Shown here: one piece after another, positions 35,878 to 44,474 of the stretch | Layout: each line of letters opens with the position of its first letter | How positions within the stretch are numbered: the stretch's first letter is position 1 | Source of the DNA: UBA4733 sp036734945 | Lineage (GTDB): Bacteria > Chloroflexota > UBA4733 | Direction of reading: 5' to 3' | Length of the DNA stretch: 64,000 nucleotides | Assembly (NCBI GenBank): GCA_036734945.1 | Contig: DAIMXP010000001.1 | Location: 62,001 to 126,000 of the forward strand | Position numbers and translations under genes: made by a program | Notes under the pieces: generated by a model | The model's input: only the letters and a program-made list of their open reading frames with translations | Database searches by the model: none | What the model was told of the DNA's origin: nothing

Positions 35878-36843
35878 ATGACCGACCAGGCCTTTGCCTA
35901 CTTTGAGGGAAAAATCGTTCCGCTCGCCGAGGCTAAGGTCAGTGTCGTCACGCACGCCTTCAACTACGGCACCGGCTGCTTTGAGGGGATTCGGGGCTAC
36001 TGGAACGCCGAGGAGGAGCAAATCTACCTGTTCCGTCTTGCCGAGCACTTCGATCGCCTGCGTGATTCGGCCAAGATTCTGCGCATGACGATCAAGGAGA
36101 CGACAGAGGAACTCTGCCGGATCGCCTGCGAACTGGTGCGCCACGACGGCTTTCGGGAAGACTGCTACGTGCGGCCCATCGTCTACCTGAAGGACGAGAA
36201 GGTCGGCGTGCGGCTGAACGGTCTGACGTCAGCGATCACCATGTTCGTCGTCCCCTTTGGCGCCTACATCGATATCGACGCCGGCACGCGCTGCATGGTC
36301 TCTTCCTGGCGACGGGTGGACGACAACGTGGCGCCGGCGCGCGCCAAGGTCACCGGCATCTACATCAACTCCGCCCTTGCCAAGACGGAGGCGGAAGAGG
36401 GCGGTTTCGATGAGGCGATCATGCTCACCCACGATGGCCACGTCTCAGAAGGCAGCGCGGAGAACATCTTCCTGCTGCGCCACGGTAGCCTGATCACGCC
36501 GCCGGCCAGCGACAACATTTTGGAGGGCATCACGCGCAGTACCGTCATCCAGTTGGCGCAGGAGCTGCTGAACGTACCGGTAGTGGAGCGCTCCATTGAT
36601 CGCAGCGAACTCTACGTTGCTGATGAGGTCTTCCTCTGCGGCACCGGCGCGCAGGTGTCGCCGGTGGTAGAGATCGACCGCCGGGCGGTCGGTACCGGGC
36701 GTGTTGGTGACGTCACCAGGCGCCTGCAACGAGCCTACTTCGACATCGTGCGCGGGCGCGATGCGCGCTACCGGCAGTGGTGCAGCCCGGTCTACGCCGC
36801 TGTGCGCAGCACCGACGAGACGCCTGTCGCCGTTCCCGTCTGA
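35878..36843 (+). CDS. ilvE: Branched-chain amino acid aminotransferase
   Basis: 321 residues, a fold type IV PLP enzyme. FEGKIVPLAEAKVSVVTHAF then NYGTGCFEGIRGY is the usual start. The PLP lysine lies in ARAKVTGIYINS, and the cofactor-phosphate loop in GHVSEGSAENIFL and ITRSTVIQLAQEL. It catalyses the last step in leucine, isoleucine and valine synthesis, using glutamate. The ATG has AGGGAGG five bases away, an unusually strong site here. The next gene, a glycosyltransferase, starts 9 bp after its stop. Confidence 0.93.
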   Translation: MTDQAFAYFEGKIVPLAEAKVSVVTHAFNYGTGCFEGIRGYWNAEEEQIYLFRLAEHFDRLRDSAKILRMTIKETTEELCRIACELVRHDGFREDCYVRPIVYLKDEKVGVRLNGLTSAITMFVVPFGAYIDIDAGTRCMVSSWRRVDDNVAPARAKVTGIYINSALAKTEAEEGGFDEAIMLTHDGHVSEGSAENIFLLRHGSLITPPASDNILEGITRSTVIQLAQELLNVPVVERSIDRSELYVADEVFLCGTGAQVSPVVEIDRRAVGTGRVGDVTRRLQRAYFDIVRGRDARYRQWCSPVYAAVRSTDETPVAVPV

Positions 36844-36852
36844 CGCTGCGCC

Positions 36853-37995
36853 GTGCATGTCGGTATCAACGCGCAGCTCATATCGCTCGCCGGTAGCTAC
36901 CGCAACGCCGGGGTCAGTCAGTACATCTATCAGGTGCTCAGGCACCTTCAGGCAACGCCGCCGGTAGAGCGTATCACGGCCTTCGTGGGACCGGCGGCCC
37001 GGCCGGAGTCGCTAGTGCTGCGTGCCGGCGTTGCCTTGCACACGACAGTGTTGCCGACAGAGCGGCCTGCCGTGCGCATCCTCTGGGAGCAACTGCTCCA
37101 GCCGCCACTGCTGGCGACGCGGGGCATCGACCTGTTGCACTCGCCGGTCAACGTGCTGCCGCTGCTCTTGCCGGTGCCGGCGGTATTGACCATTCACGAC
37201 CTATCCTTCCTGCGCTTCCCGGGCACCTTTTCTCGGGCAAAACGGCGCTATCAAGCGGCGCTGACCAGCTTTTCGGCCCGCCGGGCGCGCCTGGTGTTGA
37301 CGGACAGTGAGCACACGCGGCGGGATGTGATCGCCCTATTGGGCGTGTCGCCGGCACGGGTGCGTACGGTCTACCCCGGCGTGACAGAACTCTATCGACC
37401 CAAGCCTCCGGAGGCTGTGCAGCAATTCCGACGCCGCCACGGCTTGCCGGAGCGTTTCTTCGTGCATGTCGGTACCCTCCAACCGCGCAAGAATCTGGAG
37501 CGCCTGATTTCGGCTTTCGCTCGGTTCAAGCGCGCCAGCGGCCAGACGCACGCGCTGATGCTCGTCGGCGGCAAAGGCTGGCTCTACGAGGGACTGCTCC
37601 AGCATGCCCGGCAGGAAAATGTCGAGGGCAGTGTCCATTTTGTCGGATTCGCGCCGCCCGACGAGGCGCCGCTGTGGTACGCTGCTGCCGAAGTCATGGT
37701 GTTCCCGTCGCTCTACGAGGGCTTCGGTTTCCCGATCGTGGAGGCAATGGCGTGCGGCACTCCCGTGCTCTCCTCCACTGCCTCCTGCCTGCCGGAAGCG
37801 GCGGGGGATGCCGCCGAGCTGTTCGATCCCTTCGACGTGGAGGCGCTGGCGCTCGCCATGGGGCGACTGGCGGACAACCCGGATTACCGGCTGGAGTTAC
37901 GGCGGCGCGGCTACGCGCAAGCCGCCCGGTTCACCTGGGAGCGGACGGCACAGGCTGTGCTCACGGCCTATGCGGACGCGGGAAGGGCCGGATGA
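36853..37995 (+). CDS. GT4-family glycosyltransferase
   Basis: 380 residues. The GT-B fold is clear: an N-terminal acceptor domain (MHVGINAQLISLAGSYRNAG, VLTIHDLSFLRFPGTFSRAK) and a C-terminal donor domain (FFVHVGTLQPRKNLERLISA, VHFVGFAPPDEAPLWYAAA, then PSLYEGFGFPIVEAMACGTP with the E-x7-E pattern). It adds a sugar from a nucleotide donor during surface polysaccharide synthesis. It is tightly packed behind ilvE and two bases ahead of the sugar-phosphate transferase gene. GTG 36853 is the start, just after the ilvE stop. Confidence 0.9.
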   Translation: MHVGINAQLISLAGSYRNAGVSQYIYQVLRHLQATPPVERITAFVGPAARPESLVLRAGVALHTTVLPTERPAVRILWEQLLQPPLLATRGIDLLHSPVNVLPLLLPVPAVLTIHDLSFLRFPGTFSRAKRRYQAALTSFSARRARLVLTDSEHTRRDVIALLGVSPARVRTVYPGVTELYRPKPPEAVQQFRRRHGLPERFFVHVGTLQPRKNLERLISAFARFKRASGQTHALMLVGGKGWLYEGLLQHARQENVEGSVHFVGFAPPDEAPLWYAAAEVMVFPSLYEGFGFPIVEAMACGTPVLSSTASCLPEAAGDAAELFDPFDVEALALAMGRLADNPDYRLELRRRGYAQAARFTWERTAQAVLTAYADAGRAG

Positions 37996-37996
37996 G

Positions 37997-39481
37997 ATGG
38001 GTGTGACGCTCCGGGACTCGGCGCTCACCGGCGAGTATGCGGCCCTGAGCCGCCCAGTCGTCGCTCGCCGCGCCGTTGGCCTGCCGTTGCTGGCCTGGCT
38101 CTTCATCGACAGCGTGCTGATTAACGCCTCGTTTGCCGCCTCCTACGTGGCGCGCTATCCGCTCAGCATCGGCGGCAAGGTGACGCCGGAGAACTGGAGT
38201 TCCCTGGGAGACTACTGGCAGATTCAGCTCTGGTTCTGGGCCTTCCTGATGGTGCTGCTGCAGGTGGAGGGCATCTACCGCCGCCGCCGGCAGCCGGCAA
38301 CGTTCGACCAGTTGGGTATCATCGTTCGCTCCACTATCCTCACCGGCGGCATCATCGCCGCCCTCAGCTTTGTGCTGCGGCCACCGTCGCAGTCGCGCTT
38401 CGTTTTCCTGTACATGGTGCTGGCAGCCATCGTCACCCTCGGCCTGGCCCGTCTGATGGTGCGCTCCGTGCAGATGGCTCGGTACCGGCGTGGACTGGAC
38501 GTGCGCAACGTGCTGGTCATCGGGGAGAGTAACGTCGCCAAGATGCTCTTGCAGCGCATCGCCGGCAACCCGGCGCTCGGCTATCGGGTAGCCGGCTTCC
38601 TAGGGGAACGCGATACGCCGCCGGACTTCGGGCGTTTTCGCGCGCTGGGCAGCGTGGCGCAGGCGCGAGCGGTACTGCGGGAGCAGCGGATCGACCAGGT
38701 CATCATCGCCTTGCCGGCCAGCGCTCACGACCAGATCGTGCGAGTTCTGGCCGAATGCAAGGATTGTGGCGCCGATTTCGCCGTGGTGCCGGACATGCTG
38801 GAGATGAGTCTAGCCCGGCTGGACGTCGATAACCTGGGCGGCATCCCGCTGCTCGGCCTGCGCGAAAACCCGCTACAGGGTCCTAACCTGTGGCTGAAGC
38901 GGGGTACCGACATCCTGGTGGCTGGTCTCGGTATGGTCGTGCTGGCCATCCCCATGCTAATTATGGCTGTTGCCATAAAATTGGACAGTCCGGGACCGGC
39001 GATCGTGCCCCAGATCCGCATTGGCAAGGGTGGACGCCCCTTCCGGTTCTACAAGTTCCGCTCCATGGTGCAGAATGCCGATGCCCTGTTGGAGCAGGTG
39101 CAAGCACAGAATGAGGCCGGGCGGATCATCTTCAAGTCCCGCCACGATCCGCGCCGCACGCGCATCGGTCGCCTCATGCGCCGGCTCAGTTTCGATGAAG
39201 CGCTGCAGTTGTTCAACGTGCTGCGCGGTGATATGAGCCTGGTCGGACCGCGGCCGCCGCTGGCACGCGAGTACGACGTCTACGAGGATTGGATGAAAGG
39301 GCGTCTGGAAGTGACGCCTGGCCTAACGGGTCTCTGGCAGGTCAGCGGGCGGAGTGACTTGATCTTCGACGAGATGGTATTACTTGACCTGTACTATATC
39401 GAGAACTGGTCGCCGGGACTGGACCTGAAAATCCTGCTCCAAACGATTCCAGCAGTCCTGTCCGGTAGAGGAGCGTACTAG
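37997..39481 (+). CDS. Undecaprenyl-phosphate sugar-1-phosphate transferase (exopolysaccharide initiation)
   Basis: 494 residues. Four membrane segments come first (AVGLPLLAWLFIDSVLINAS, LWFWAFLMVLLQVEGIY, ILTGGIIAALSFVL, FLYMVLAAIVTLGLARL), then a nucleotide-binding-like domain (NVLVIGESNVAKMLLQRIAG) and the C-terminal transferase (KRGTDILVAGLGMVVLAIPM, GRPFRFYKFRSMVQNA, SFDEALQLFNVLRGDMSLVG, PRPPLAREY). This is the WcaJ/ExoY layout, which starts a repeat unit by placing a sugar phosphate on the lipid carrier. The true start is ATG 37997, not earlier in-frame sequence over the glycosyltransferase. Confidence 0.92.
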   Translation: MGVTLRDSALTGEYAALSRPVVARRAVGLPLLAWLFIDSVLINASFAASYVARYPLSIGGKVTPENWSSLGDYWQIQLWFWAFLMVLLQVEGIYRRRRQPATFDQLGIIVRSTILTGGIIAALSFVLRPPSQSRFVFLYMVLAAIVTLGLARLMVRSVQMARYRRGLDVRNVLVIGESNVAKMLLQRIAGNPALGYRVAGFLGERDTPPDFGRFRALGSVAQARAVLREQRIDQVIIALPASAHDQIVRVLAECKDCGADFAVVPDMLEMSLARLDVDNLGGIPLLGLRENPLQGPNLWLKRGTDILVAGLGMVVLAIPMLIMAVAIKLDSPGPAIVPQIRIGKGGRPFRFYKFRSMVQNADALLEQVQAQNEAGRIIFKSRHDPRRTRIGRLMRRLSFDEALQLFNVLRGDMSLVGPRPPLAREYDVYEDWMKGRLEVTPGLTGLWQVSGRSDLIFDEMVLLDLYYIENWSPGLDLKILLQTIPAVLSGRGAY

Positions 39482-39484
39482 CGT

Positions 39485-40306
39485 ATGGAACTGGACCGCT
39501 ACGGACTGGTTATTCGTCGCCGCTTGCGGCTGATCGTGGCCATTGTCGCGCTGACGGCCCTGGTGAGCGCTGTCTATGCCCTCATCGCGCCGAGTAGTTA
39601 CACGGCCAGCACGGAACTGCTGATCGACCCGATCTCGCCGCAGGGGGCCAACGCCACAACCTATTACTACCCTCCCTATTACCAGGAGCTAGCGGCGCAG
39701 TTCATCCTAGACGACTTCACGGGCGTGATCGAAGGCACAACCTTCAGCGAACAGGTCATCGCCACCCTGAAGCAGTCACCGCAGGCCGACGTCAAGGCCT
39801 TTGCCGCTAAGTTCAAGACGATTGACGATGCGCAACGGCTGAGCAAGCAGTTCACGATCAACCGCATCAACCGACTGCTGCAGATACAGGTCCAGGCCAG
39901 CACGCGCAACGAGGCACTGGCTATCGCCGCCGCGGCAGATCAGATCGTGAAGCAGCAAGGCTCCCTCATCTTCGCCCAACTGACGCAGGCGCAGACCGGC
40001 CAGGGTCAGGCGCCCCCACAGATCGCAACGGTGAGTGTCGGCGTGTCCGACGCCCCGCATATCACCCTGAAGCCCAGCCGTCTGCATGAGGGACTCTCCT
40101 GGCTGCTACGCACGGCCGTTGGCCTGGTGGCGGCGCTGGCGATTGTCCTGATCCTGCACTACTTTGATGATCGGTTGTATGATACCTACGACGTACGCGA
40201 GATGCTGGGTGTGCCCGTCCTGGGCACGGTCGTGGCGCCGGCGGTGGGACCCACGACTGTGGCGCGAAGAGCGACAACGGAGCGAGAGCCTGTCTCGGTT
40301 CGGTAG
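39485..40306 (+). CDS. Wzz-like polysaccharide chain-length/export protein
   Basis: 273 residues starting three bases after the transferase gene. It has a Wzz domain (YGLVIRRRLRLIVAIVALTA then LVSAVYALIAPSSYTAS) with one membrane span near residues 16-35, a long coiled extracellular part (residues ~50-190, Gln/Ala-rich), and a second span (LLRTAVGLVAALAIVLILHY). The C-terminal DDRLYDTYDVREMLGVPVLG is the cytoplasmic motif seen next to BY-kinases, but no kinase domain follows here. It should set chain length of the polymer begun by the preceding transferase. Confidence 0.85.
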   Translation: MELDRYGLVIRRRLRLIVAIVALTALVSAVYALIAPSSYTASTELLIDPISPQGANATTYYYPPYYQELAAQFILDDFTGVIEGTTFSEQVIATLKQSPQADVKAFAAKFKTIDDAQRLSKQFTINRINRLLQIQVQASTRNEALAIAAAADQIVKQQGSLIFAQLTQAQTGQGQAPPQIATVSVGVSDAPHITLKPSRLHEGLSWLLRTAVGLVAALAIVLILHYFDDRLYDTYDVREMLGVPVLGTVVAPAVGPTTVARRATTEREPVSVR

Positions 40307-40387
40307 TGAGCGACGAATGCGGAGGTGGAGGGCGGTGGGAACGGATAGGGCGGTAGCGATCCGAAGGGGTAGGTCTATCACCGCTCG

Positions 40388-40495
40388 CCCGGCGACTGAA
40401 GTCGCGGGCTACACCAGCGAAGTCCGCCTTCGCGGACTAGGTCAGCCCGCGAAGGCGGGCTTCGCTCGTTCTAGCCCGCGACTTCAGTCGCCGGG
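40388..40495. repeat. Palindromic element family P1, copy A (108 bp)
   Basis: Ends are inverted: CCCGGCGACTGAAGTCGCGG...GCTA on the left and TAGC...CCGCGACTTCAGTCGCCGGG on the right. Each arm is itself palindromic around GCGACTGAAGTCGC. Internal hairpins (GTCCGCCTTCGCGGAC, CCCGCGAAGGCGGG) give a cruciform. Two more copies lie at 52514-52664 and 54360-54468. It lies between the Wzz-like gene and a YbjQ-type gene. Confidence 0.9.
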
Positions 40496-40540
40496 AGTCC
40501 TTGCCGAATTACCACCAAACCGAAGGGGGACCGACGGCTG

Positions 40541-41560
40541 ATGGACTTCTGGCGACACAAGACCCCGGCCGAAGAGGCGGCTGCGGCTGAACAGAAGCGG
40601 CAACGCGACGCTTTGCAGGTACTGACGGCGGAGCGGGCGGCATCGGCGCGCTACCGGCAGGAGCAGGATGCGGTTCGCTTGCAGCAGGGCGGCATCCCGA
40701 TCGGCGCCGAAGAACGGCTGCGCGAACTGGCGAACGCCAGGCCAGGATCGTTGGCCTTCACGTCCGATCTCTCGCCCGATGAGTCAGGTCTGCTGCGGCG
40801 GCGTGGTTATCAGCCCCTGGGCCTCGTCACCGGCAGTTGCGTGTACCACGTCGGCACTGCCTACGCCTCCGCCTACAGCGATTGCGAAGTGGCGGAACTC
40901 TCCGGCGCCTACAACGAGGCCACCCGGCTGGCTGTGACCCGCATGGCGCAGGAAGCGCGCATGGTGAAGGCGCACGGCGTCGTCGGGGTGCGTTTTGATA
41001 TGGTGCGCCACGAGTGGGGCCAGAAGCAGATCGAGGTGCAGTTAGTCGGCACCGCCGTGCGCGGTCCCGGCGCAGCGCCGAAAGTGCCCTGGCTCTCCGA
41101 CCTGTCCGGCCAGGAATGGTGGAGCCTCACTCGGGCCGGCTACGAGCCGGTCGCCCTGGTCTGGGGCCACTGCACCTGGTTCATTCTGACCCGCATGCAG
41201 GATGAATGGACGGCGCAGAGTTGGTCCAACCAGGAGTTGGGCCACTTCAGTCAGGCGCTGACGCAGTGCCGGAACCGCGCGGAGCGGACGATGCACGGCC
41301 TGGCCCAGCAGGCAGAGGCGACCGGTGTGGTGGGGGTACGCTTTGCCCGCAAGCTGGAAGAGATTCGCCTGACCGGTGCCGGTGTTAACCCGGCCTACGA
41401 GCGCGAGCACCACAACCTGACCCTGAGCATGGTCGGTACCGCCATCCGCGAATCGGACGACACTGCCCACTCGGTGCGGGCGACAGTCCCGGTTTTATCG
41501 TTGCGCGACGGGCGGCTGCTGGCCATCGACCACCGGCCCGGCGACGCTACCTTTGAATGA
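40541..41560 (+). CDS. Protein with two YbjQ-like (UPF0145) domains
   Basis: 339 residues. After a charged helical start (AAAAEQKRQRDALQVLTAER) there are two similar halves. The first has LAFTSDLSPDESGLLRRRGY, LGLVTGSCVYHVG, LAVTRMAQEARMVKAHGVVG and VQLVGTAV. The second has WLSDLSGQEWWSLTRAGYEP, ALVWGHCTWF, HGLAQQAEATGVVGVRF and LSMVGTAIRE. The A-x-x-x-GA/GVVGVR pattern belongs to the YbjQ family, which forms pentameric rings of unknown function. A homologue follows at 41585, so the pair likely arose by duplication. No membrane segments. Confidence 0.75.
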   Translation: MDFWRHKTPAEEAAAAEQKRQRDALQVLTAERAASARYRQEQDAVRLQQGGIPIGAEERLRELANARPGSLAFTSDLSPDESGLLRRRGYQPLGLVTGSCVYHVGTAYASAYSDCEVAELSGAYNEATRLAVTRMAQEARMVKAHGVVGVRFDMVRHEWGQKQIEVQLVGTAVRGPGAAPKVPWLSDLSGQEWWSLTRAGYEPVALVWGHCTWFILTRMQDEWTAQSWSNQELGHFSQALTQCRNRAERTMHGLAQQAEATGVVGVRFARKLEEIRLTGAGVNPAYEREHHNLTLSMVGTAIRESDDTAHSVRATVPVLSLRDGRLLAIDHRPGDATFE

Positions 41561-41584
41561 CCTCCGGCAAAGAAGGGGAACCTG

Positions 41585-42439
41585 ATGTCCCAGCTTGACG
41601 ATCCCACCGCCCTCAACGCCGCCGAAGAGGCAGCCTTCCAGAACCTGCCCGCCCACGCCCGGGAACGCCTGGTGGAGATGCGCGGCAAGGGCAAGCAGCG
41701 CAAGCTGTTCACCAGCGACCTTTCCACCAGCGAGTTCTTGCTGGTCAAAGAGGCCGGCTTCGATCCGGTTGGTTTGGTCGTCGGCAGTTCGATCTACCAC
41801 GTCGGCTACCAGCAATCGATGTGGAACCAGAACCAGGAGATGACCGTCCTCACCCAGGCGATGTACCACGCCCGGGAACTCGCCATGAGCCGCATGGAGG
41901 AGGAAGCGGCGGCGCTGGGGGCGGACGGCATCGTCGGCGTGCGGCTGGAAGTGAATCACAAGGAGTGGGGCAACCACGTCGCAGAGTTCGTCGCCATCGG
42001 CACCGCGGTCGTCCATCGCAACGACCCGCGGCGCTTCCACAACAAAGCCGGCAAGCCCTTCACCAGCGACCTGTCGGGGCAGGATTTCTATGTACTGCTG
42101 CGCTCCGGTTACCGACCGCTGGGCATGGTGATGGGCAACTGCGTGTATCACGTGGCGCAGCAAGGCGTCACCGCCTTTTTCCGCAACATGACGCGCAACG
42201 TCGAGTTGGAGCAGTACACGCAGGCGCTCTACGACAGCCGGGAACTGGCGATGGAGCGCATGCAGCAAGAGGCGGAGAAGCTGGAAGCCGCCGGCATCGT
42301 CGGCGCCAACATTCACGAGCGCACGCACGCCTGGGGCGCCAACGTCATCGAGTTCTTCGCCATCGGCACCGCCGTCGAGGAAATCAGCGCCGAGCACGTG
42401 ATCGAACCGCCGCTGCTGGTGTTGCCGCTTGCCGACTGA
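41585..42439 (+). CDS. Protein with two YbjQ-like (UPF0145) domains, second gene
   Basis: 284 residues starting 24 bp after its paralogue. Again two halves: LFTSDLSTSEFLLVKEAGFD, GLVVGSSIYHVGYQ, AMSRMEEEAAALGADGIVGV and FVAIGTAVV; then FTSDLSGQDFYVLLRSGYRP, GMVMGNCVYHVAQQG, AMERMQQEAEKLEAAGIVGA and FFAIGTAVEE. The spacing and repeat structure match the gene at 40541. No TM segment or signal peptide. The two proteins may form mixed rings; the role of the family is unknown. Confidence 0.75.
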   Translation: MSQLDDPTALNAAEEAAFQNLPAHARERLVEMRGKGKQRKLFTSDLSTSEFLLVKEAGFDPVGLVVGSSIYHVGYQQSMWNQNQEMTVLTQAMYHARELAMSRMEEEAAALGADGIVGVRLEVNHKEWGNHVAEFVAIGTAVVHRNDPRRFHNKAGKPFTSDLSGQDFYVLLRSGYRPLGMVMGNCVYHVAQQGVTAFFRNMTRNVELEQYTQALYDSRELAMERMQQEAEKLEAAGIVGANIHERTHAWGANVIEFFAIGTAVEEISAEHVIEPPLLVLPLAD

Positions 42440-42803
42440 GCCGCCGGCTGCACTGCCACCGAAGGAAATGCCGCCCGTCGACCTGGCGCGCGTCGACGCC
42501 ATCATGCGTAGCCAGGACGGTCGCCTGGGCGACCTCGGCGAAAGCGGGCGCAACTTCGCTCGCATCATCAACCGGTTGCAGCGAGTCGTGCGCATGGTGC
42601 AGGCCAGCGAAGAGAAAGTATTCAAGCGCACCTTGCAGCGCTGGCGCTTGATTGATGCACCGTATGTGCTGGAGCTAGGCACGGAACGCCGCGGCGCGGG
42701 GCAGTTCGCCCTTATCGCCCGCTGGGCAGCGGAGGCAGCGCCCGACGGATTGCCTCTTGTGGTCACTCAGCCAGGTGGAGAAGACCAGAGTTCGGAAGGA
42801 TAA
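42429..42803 (+). CDS. Small protein of unknown function
   Basis: 124 residues from a TTG overlapping the previous stop by 11 bases; ATG 42468 is another possible start. After a Pro-rich beginning the body is helical and charged (VDLARVDAIMRSQDGRLGDL, NRLQRVVRMVQASEEKVFKR, TLQRWRLIDAPYVLEL). No recognised domain. Overlap with the YbjQ-type gene and only five bases to the next gene place it in the same transcription unit. Confidence 0.5.
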   Translation: MPTEPPAALPPKEMPPVDLARVDAIMRSQDGRLGDLGESGRNFARIINRLQRVVRMVQASEEKVFKRTLQRWRLIDAPYVLELGTERRGAGQFALIARWAAEAAPDGLPLVVTQPGGEDQSSEG

Positions 42804-42808
42804 GTGTC

Positions 42809-43297
42809 ATGGATACTGCAAAACGAGGCCGCTTACTCGCCCAATACAAGGACGGCCACCGGGAGGTCACGGAGGCGCTGGCCGGCCTCACCGAAGAAGA
42901 TCTGGATGCCCGCCCGCTTGCCGGCGAGTGGACCGCGCGCGAGATCGTGCATCACCTTGCCGACAGCGAGATGACCTCAGCTATCCGCTTGCGCCGCCTG
43001 CTCGTTGAGGAGCAGCCGGCCATCCTGGCCTATGACGAGGAAGCGTTCGCGCGCCACCTCTACTACGACCGCCCAATCGCCGCCTCGCTGGACGCGCTGC
43101 GCGCTGCCAGACAAACGACAGCAGACATCCTTGATCGACTGAGCGAGGCGGAATGGGCGCGAGCAGGCACGCACAACGAAGTGGGGCGCTACAGCGTCGA
43201 GGTCTGGCTGGAGATCTACGCAGCGCATGGCCACGATCACGCCGAACAGATTCGCCGCGCGAGAGAGGCGGCGGTGGAGGATGGGGTGAGGCGGTGA
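42809..43297 (+). CDS. DinB-like four-helix protein
   Basis: 162 residues. The helical pattern VTEALAGLTEEDLDARPLAG then EWTAREIVHHLADSEM, and the late SVEVWLEIYAAHGHDHAEQI, match DinB/DUF664-type proteins. Three histidines (HHLADSE, HGHDH) at the usual places could bind a divalent metal. Family members act as thiol S-transferases or have unknown roles. It is the last gene of the YbjQ-type unit, just before a repeat-rich region. Confidence 0.75.
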   Translation: MDTAKRGRLLAQYKDGHREVTEALAGLTEEDLDARPLAGEWTAREIVHHLADSEMTSAIRLRRLLVEEQPAILAYDEEAFARHLYYDRPIAASLDALRAARQTTADILDRLSEAEWARAGTHNEVGRYSVEVWLEIYAAHGHDHAEQIRRAREAAVEDGVRR

Positions 43298-43331
43298 ACG
43301 GCGTTGGTGGTCACTCCGCCGCCCGTCGAGT

Positions 43332-43816
43332 GCGGAGGAAGGCCCCCTCCGGCTCGCACCGCTCGCCAGGTTCCTCCACTGCCGTGGAGGAACCGATCCT
43401 GCAGGTCAGGGGGCGGCTGCGAATCCCCAGCTTAAGTATGTCAGATAGTAGCGCGTTAGCTCGCAATATGCGGCCTGGGTCGGGAGGCCGGACTATGGGA
43501 TGCCCGCCTGAGCGGCCTAAACTCAAGCCACGATGAAACCCGCAGGCCCCGAGCGCGCACCATGTAGATCCCAATCGTGGCTTCAGTTTAGGGTTGCGGG
43601 CGGGGCGGGAACCCCTGGCGCGCCGACGCCACGCGCTGGACGCCGAAGGCGGACCGTCGAAGCGGCCGTGCCGTTGCCGTAGCACTTCGTCTCGCCGACG
43701 CCTCGGTCCAACCGCACCGCCCCGAAGGCGACTGTCCCCTGTAGTGCAGGATCGGTTCCTCCACGGCAGTGGGGGAACCTGGCGAGCGGTGCGAGCCGGA
43801 GGGGGCCTTCCTCCGC
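43332..43816. repeat. 72-bp inverted repeats enclosing 341 bp, with a nested palindrome
   Basis: The left arm 43332-43403 and right arm 43745-43816 are reverse complements over all 72 bases with one mismatch. Inside, CCTAAACTCAAGCCACGAT at 43516-43534 pairs with 43574-43592 (one mismatch). No frame within has convincing coding character. The 607-bp gap between the DinB-like and DUF1697 genes consists almost entirely of this structure. It resembles a non-autonomous mobile element, but no target duplication was identified. Confidence 0.85.
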
Positions 43817-43904
43817 GCTCCGGCCGTGCCAGGCGATGCCGCCTTGCGATTGGGCCGTCCTCCCAATTGCTCGCCGCGTGATTTCCGGATCGGCGTCCTC
43901 GCCG

Positions 43905-44441
43905 CTAACCGACCAGGGCAAGGAGCTTCGTAACCGTGTTCCAGTTCCGCATGGTCACAGTCACACCGAACGTCTTATCCCAGGGCACCTTGCTCAGCGG
44001 GGACGCCAGGATGCCGGTAGGACACCACAGGTACAGCTCGCGCCCGATGAGGCGCACCTGGTCTGGGCCGACGTCCAGGGCACCTACGGCGGTGACGCCA
44101 GCCGCCTTCGGATCGCCGCTCAGGAATCCGACGAGGAATTTGGCTGGGTCCGTCATGATATCCAGCAGTGGCGCTTGGGCTACAGTCTTGCCCAACTCCT
44201 CTGCCGTGCGAACAACGACCGCGGACTTCACACTGAGCATACGGCTCAGAGCTTCCTCAATGTCCGTAGCGACAGTTTCAATAGACTGTGAGACCGTGAA
44301 GACCGCGTTGCCGCTATTTAGCAGGGTGGCGACATCGGTATACCCGAGATCGGTCAGCAACCCGCGTAGCTCCGCCATGGCGATGCGGTTCCCACGCCCG
44401 ACATTGACACCGCGCAGCAGCGCGACCACACGCGCCCTCAC
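43905..44441 (-). CDS. DUF1697 protein
   Basis: 178 residues. VVALLRGVNVGRGNRIAMAE then LRGLLTDLGYTDV, followed by TLLNSGNAVF, is the diagnostic DUF1697 start (LLRGINVGG...NSGN). The end WDKTFGVTVTMRNWNTVTKL is also typical. Function of the family is unknown. The C-terminus reaches close to the repeat element. It starts 34 bp after the UspA gene and may be co-transcribed with it. Confidence 0.9.
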   Translation of the reverse strand: MRARVVALLRGVNVGRGNRIAMAELRGLLTDLGYTDVATLLNSGNAVFTVSQSIETVATDIEEALSRMLSVKSAVVVRTAEELGKTVAQAPLLDIMTDPAKFLVGFLSGDPKAAGVTAVGALDVGPDQVRLIGRELYLWCPTGILASPLSKVPWDKTFGVTVTMRNWNTVTKLLALVG

Positions 44442-44474
44442 GAACTGTCATCCTTCTGCACCAGGGCTATCGCC

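Noticed and set aside
43321..43870. Genes in the repeat-rich gap
   Set aside because: Frames exist on both strands but are mirror images caused by the inverted arms, and have Arg/Pro/Gly-rich low-complexity products.
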